Below are positions 61,081-64,000 of a DNA stretch of 64,000 nucleotides, piece by piece; position 1 is the stretch's first letter, and the number at the start of each line of letters is the position of its first letter. The stretch spans positions 1 to 64,000 of the forward strand of contig CBFDBJ010000006.1 in the NCBI GenBank assembly GCA_965603015.1. The letters are read 5' to 3'. The position numbers and the translations under genes are program-made. This stretch comes from JAUWTJ01 sp965603015 (lineage in GTDB: Bacteria > Pseudomonadota > Alphaproteobacteria > M2410). A model generated the notes under the pieces. That model saw nothing but the letters and a program-made list of their open reading frames with translations. It was not told the DNA's origin and did no database searches.

Positions 61081-62220
61081 TTAATCGCCGGCCGCCATCG
61101 CGGCCTCGCTTGGCCTGTTGGAGACTTTGGACCGCACGGTCGGTCTGATCGAACCCTTGTCTTCGACGACAACGTCAATGGGCTTACTGGCGTTGAACCG
61201 GTTCTTGCCCGGTGTCTTGAGGTCAACCATGCGCTGGACCGAAACCCGGGCGCGCCGGGCCATGTCCTCATCGATGATGACTTCATGCTCACCGGTTTGC
61301 AGCGTGTGCAGAATATTTTCCAGCGTGATCCGTTTCATGTGCGGGCAAATGTTGCAAGGCCGTTCAAAATGAACTTCCGGACATTCAACAGCGACATTGT
61401 CACTCATGGAACATTCGGTGACCATGACCACGCGGGCTGGTTTGTGATCCTTGACGTAAGAAATCATCGCCGCCGTCGAACCCGCAAAATCGACTTCCTG
61501 CATGACATCAGGTGGACATTCCGGGTGAGCCAGGATGACGATATTCGGGTCATTGGCTTTATAGGCGCGCATTTCATCTGCGGTAAAACGTTCGTGAACT
61601 TCACAGACGCCTTTCCAGGCAATCACTTCAACATTGGTCTCGGCAGCGACATTGCGCGCCAGATATTCATCCGGGATCATGATAACCCGGTCGACGCCAA
61701 GGCTCTCAACAACTTCAATAGCGTTGGATGAGGTGCAACAAATATCGCTTTCGGCTTTCACGTCGGCAGAGGTGTTGACGTAGGTGACCACAGGGACGCC
61801 AGGGTATTTGGCCTTGATAAGACGAACATCCTCACCCGTGATCGACGAGGCCAGCGAACATCCTGCCTCCATGCTTGGTATCAGGACGGTCTTTTCAGGC
61901 GACAGCAACTTTGAAGTTTCTGCCATAAAGTGGACGCCGGCCTGAACGATGACATTGGCTTCGGTTTTGGAGGCCTGGAGCGCGAGCTGCAGGCTGTCAC
62001 CAACATAGTCGGCGACACAGTGGAAAATCTCCGGTGTCTGGTAGTTGTGAGCAAGAATAACGGCATTCTTTTCCTGCTTCAGCCGATTGATCTCTCTGAT
62101 CAAGGGCGCGAAGAAGGGCCACTCAATTGCCGGGACAACGTCTTTGACGCGGTCATAAAGCGGCGCCATTTCCCGGGCAACCTCTTCGGTATATTCCAGG
62201 TTCGTTGTGTTCTTGTTCAT
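61081..62220 (-). CDS. nadA: Quinolinate synthase
   Basis: It condenses iminoaspartate with dihydroxyacetone phosphate using a [4Fe-4S] cluster. The 379-residue protein has ILAHNYQTPEIFHCVADYVG near residue 60, SSMxAGCS-type SMEAGCSLAS, DICCTSSNAIE, CPPDVM and the C-terminal CNICPHMK. AAGGAG lies before the ATG, immediately adjacent to the proximal operator palindrome. It heads a nadA-nadC operon. Confidence 0.96.
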   Translation of the reverse strand: MNKNTTNLEYTEEVAREMAPLYDRVKDVVPAIEWPFFAPLIREINRLKQEKNAVILAHNYQTPEIFHCVADYVGDSLQLALQASKTEANVIVQAGVHFMAETSKLLSPEKTVLIPSMEAGCSLASSITGEDVRLIKAKYPGVPVVTYVNTSADVKAESDICCTSSNAIEVVESLGVDRVIMIPDEYLARNVAAETNVEVIAWKGVCEVHERFTADEMRAYKANDPNIVILAHPECPPDVMQEVDFAGSTAAMISYVKDHKPARVVMVTECSMSDNVAVECPEVHFERPCNICPHMKRITLENILHTLQTGEHEVIIDEDMARRARVSVQRMVDLKTPGKNRFNASKPIDVVVEDKGSIRPTVRSKVSNRPSEAAMAAGD

Positions 62221-62232
62221 TGCTGTCTCCTT

Positions 62233-62249
62233 ATGCTCACTGTGAGCAT
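62233..62249 (-). promoter_or_regulatory. Operator-like palindrome proximal to nadA
   Basis: ATGCTCAC-T-GTGAGCAT is a perfect 17-bp dyad that abuts the nadA ribosome-binding site. It shares half-sites with the upstream palindrome at 62299 and is likely a repressor site. Confidence 0.65.
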
Positions 62250-62298
62250 ATATCAGGTCAGGAAAAAACCCGTCCCGAAACCGGGGCAGGATGGACTT

Positions 62299-62327
62299 AT
62301 GCTATGTTTGAGCATTACTCAGGTCAA
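62299..62327 (-). promoter_or_regulatory. nadA promoter with embedded operator
   Basis: On the minus strand, TTGACC (62327-62322) is 17 bases from TAGCAT (62304-62299). The palindrome ATGCTATGTTTGAGCAT (62299-62315) fills the spacer and -10. The same block (GAGCAT, TCAGGTCA, then an A-run) recurs 66 bases closer to nadA, which indicates a duplication. NadQ, encoded nearby, is the best candidate ligand. Confidence 0.6.
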
Positions 62328-62352
62328 GAAAAAAATACGAAAGTTTTGGTCG

Positions 62353-62368
62353 CGCGCAGCTAGCTGCG
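62353..62368. other. Perfect 16-base palindrome between nadA and the small exported protein
   Basis: GCGCAGCTAGCTGCGC is a self-complementary 16-mer. It may form a hairpin, followed by only CTTTG on the plus strand. A second hairpin-forming sequence (GAACCC/GGGTTC) lies at about 62475-62495. Function unknown. Confidence 0.35.
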
Positions 62369-62516
62369 CCTTTGTGGTCGAACGTCACAGTTCTCAAATC
62401 ACCCCAATTGCGCCCAAATCCCGCCCGAATTGGCCGCCCAAATAGTGATGTCGAATGGCCGTATCAAGGAGCCGAACCCGGGGAAACGGGGTTCCAACAA
62501 GGGTGATGAGGGTATT

Positions 62517-62858
62517 ATGCGGATATTTTTCACGTGTATCGCAATGTGTATCGTTCTGCTTTCCATAGCCAGCGCTGAAACACTGCAGTCCGCGGGCGCA
62601 GAACTTGTAGATGTGTCACGCGCTGATGGCTCGGTACAGTGCGGCGACGGCCCGGCGATCACGCTGGCGGAAAGCGTTGCGGAGGTTGAGGCCGCAGATA
62701 TTGAAGTTTTCAGTGCCCGAGCGGCATTTGACGGGCGCAAGCGGGTTGCCAGGTGCGGCGTTTCGACAGGCCGGGTGCATATTCTTTCAATTGAATCAGG
62801 TGACCTTGAAGGAGTGAAGGGGCTTGGATTTAAAGAGTTCTCAATCGGGAGCGACTAA
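62517..62858 (+). CDS. Small exported protein, unknown function
   Basis: A 113-residue protein with a clear Sec signal (MRIFFTCIAMCIVLLSIASAE) and a soluble region with two Cys (SVQCGDGPAI and VARCGVSTG) that could form a disulfide. I do not recognise the family. The ATG at 62517 has GAGGG upstream; the longer frame from 62430 lacks a ribosome site and a signal. Its stop overlaps the convergent nadQ stop by four bases. Confidence 0.65.
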   Translation: MRIFFTCIAMCIVLLSIASAETLQSAGAELVDVSRADGSVQCGDGPAITLAESVAEVEAADIEVFSARAAFDGRKRVARCGVSTGRVHILSIESGDLEGVKGLGFKEFSIGSD

Positions 62859-63844
62859 CGTCGACCTCGCGGTGACGGCATGCGGACGCCAGGTGCAACC
62901 CGTTCCTGCAAGACTTCACGCCGAAAGCGAAACAGCTGAGCGGGCCTGCCTATGCTTTGTGCACTGATTGTCCCGGTGTTTTCCACCAGTCCACTTGTTG
63001 CCACAAGACGCCTGAAGTTCTGCTTGTGCAAATGGACGCCCGCAATAGCTTCAATGGTCCGTTGCAGTTCCAGCAGAGTAAAAGTGTCCAGCATAAGTTC
63101 AAAAATAACCGGACGATATTTGAGCTTTCCTCGAAGTCTTCCCATCGCGGTCGCCAGAATTCGTCGGTGGTCAAAGCGCATGGCCATGCCAATGGTGTGA
63201 CTTTCGCTCTGTTGCGGCAAATTTTCATCGCGAGAAGCTTCCGTCACAAGGTCAGCCTCATAAAGAAGTTCATAGCGCTCGAGTATCTTTTCATCATCCC
63301 ACGCAACATTTTTTGCCCCGAAGCAAAGCTTCACGCGGTCACGCCTTTGATTGCGCAGCGGACCTGATCCTGCCGCTGCGGCCCAGGTTTCGAGAGCGGG
63401 GCGGATGACCTCATCAACCATGTCCGGAAACCCGCCGCGATGATCTTCCCATGGAAAAAAGTCATACCAGGATCGCCATACGGCATCGGGCAGGGCACTG
63501 TCGGTCGCGCGGTCAGTAAGGGCAAGATAGCCAACCGAGACAAACCGATCCTGATCATCCGGCCCGGAATGCCGCCCCCGGTCGCCAAATGTATAGAGCT
63601 GTTCGAAGTATCCCATTTCCAGCTCGGTCTGTTCTTCCACCCAGCGCCGCATTCCCAGTTCAAGGGTCCGGTCGCGGATTGGCTCAAAGGGACCATAGGG
63701 AAGTCCGAAGGTCGTTTCACTTGTCTCGCTCTTTTCACGTACAACAAGAACAAGCGGCGTGTCATCGCGCACGGTAACAATGGCGGCGTTAAGTTCCATG
63801 ATGACGGTGCTGTGCTCCGCCTGTTGTCCGCCTCGTTCAGTCAC
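62855..63844 (-). CDS. nadQ: NadQ/NrtR-like transcriptional regulator (COG4111 type)
   Basis: A 329-residue regulator with an N-terminal Nudix-fold domain and a C-terminal winged helix (MLDTFTLLELQRTIEAIAG, then HKQNFRRLVATSGLVE, then RPAQLFRFR) as in NrtR/NadQ repressors of NAD synthesis. The Nudix box is degenerate: where active enzymes have REUxEE, here RRWVEEQT, so it is likely a sensor and not an enzyme. The GTG at 63844 has AAGGGAGG five bases upstream and overlaps the previous gene's stop, so it is chosen over upstream starts. NadQ represses NAD genes in other alphaproteobacteria; the link to nadA here is inferred from the palindromes. Confidence 0.85.
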   Translation of the reverse strand: MTERGGQQAEHSTVIMELNAAIVTVRDDTPLVLVVREKSETSETTFGLPYGPFEPIRDRTLELGMRRWVEEQTELEMGYFEQLYTFGDRGRHSGPDDQDRFVSVGYLALTDRATDSALPDAVWRSWYDFFPWEDHRGGFPDMVDEVIRPALETWAAAAGSGPLRNQRRDRVKLCFGAKNVAWDDEKILERYELLYEADLVTEASRDENLPQQSESHTIGMAMRFDHRRILATAMGRLRGKLKYRPVIFELMLDTFTLLELQRTIEAIAGVHLHKQNFRRLVATSGLVENTGTISAQSIGRPAQLFRFRREVLQERVAPGVRMPSPRGRR

Positions 63845-64000
63845 CAGGACCTCCCTTGCCTGCAACGGCGGGGCGGGCTTTCTGCCCGGCCATTTGTGCA
63901 AGAAGATCATTGGCCCGGTCAATGAACGCTGCTTTCGCGCGATTGGCGGTGACAGGTTTGGGCGCGAGCTCCTGCCACAGGTTCTCGGCGAGGCGTGGCC
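63837..64000 (-). CDS. C-terminal end of an unidentified gene (partial)
   Basis: The minus-strand frame is open from the window edge to a TGA at 63837-63839 and encodes 53 residues, including RLAENLWQELAPKPVTANRA and a Gly/Ala/Lys-rich tail. The 8-base overlap with the nadQ GTG start and the strong ribosome site within it indicate translational coupling, so this is a real gene end. The product cannot be identified from this fragment. Confidence 0.6.
   Translation of the reverse strand, partial: PRLAENLWQELAPKPVTANRAKAAFIDRANDLLAQMAGQKARPAVAGKGGPGD

Overview
The window is about 64 kb of an alphaproteobacterial chromosome at moderately high GC. Evidence for the class: a CcrM-type GANTC adenine methyltransferase beside rnhB; F0 ATP synthase genes (I, a, c, b', b) without the F1 genes; a two-subunit glycine decarboxylase; a gcvT-gcvH-gcvPA-gcvPB operon behind a tandem glycine riboswitch; a COG4111/NadQ-like regulator with nadA-nadC; and the order smc / dsbA / DUF721 / mutY. 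It suggests a Caulobacterales/Parvularculales-like lineage, but I cannot fix the genus. Nearly everything is core chromosome. There is no phage, conjugative, CRISPR or complete IS element, and I found no rRNA or intact tRNA gene.

Layout. 1-5.7 kb: a beta-CASP metallo-hydrolase entering from the left, YqgE, a Prx5-type peroxiredoxin, an ispH-thrB-rnhA operon and a small lipoprotein. 5.7-14.3 kb: argS, then a sigma70-type promoter, a tandem glycine riboswitch and gcvT-H-PA-PB followed by an exported amidohydrolase. 14.3-17.5 kb: a small hypothetical gene, a zeta-like GST, a beta-propeller lipoprotein and class II aldolase. 17.5-20.5 kb: the F0 operon with promoter and terminator. 20.6-28.7 kb: smc, dsbA, a DUF721 gene, a membrane-anchored orphan and mutY. 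28.8-30.9 kb: a small orphan, ccrM and rnhB, with seven GANTC sites packed around the ccrM promoter.

30.9-38.3 kb is the most accessory-looking stretch. It has five copies of a palindromic intergenic repeat, a GIY-YIG gene bracketed by two of them, a GFA protein, a radical SAM protein, an S41 protease, map, an alpha/beta hydrolase, a low-GC multi-pass membrane protein and a HAD gene that lacks a normal start codon. 38.3-57.1 kb returns to core genes: moaB, a lytic transglycosylase, family 4 UDG, ETF-QO, a TPR lipoprotein, ispE, a polyprenyl synthase, a DUF2007 protein, a methyltransferase, a second TPR protein, an S49 peptidase, glyQS and ppdK. 57.1-60.1 kb carries envelope genes: a SleB-type hydrolase behind a second GANTC-rich promoter, a pentapeptide-repeat protein and a coiled-coil lipoprotein. 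60.2-64 kb holds nadA-nadC with duplicated operators and the likely regulator NadQ.

The genes form several working units: glycine-controlled one-carbon metabolism, NAD synthesis with a local regulator, isoprenoid/quinone supply (ispH, ispE, polyprenyl synthase, ETF-QO), the F0 proton channel, and methylation-linked cell-cycle control (ccrM and perhaps the SleB-type gene). The least explained features are the repeat-bracketed GIY-YIG gene, GcvT with disordered tails at both ends, and the duplicated nadA control region.
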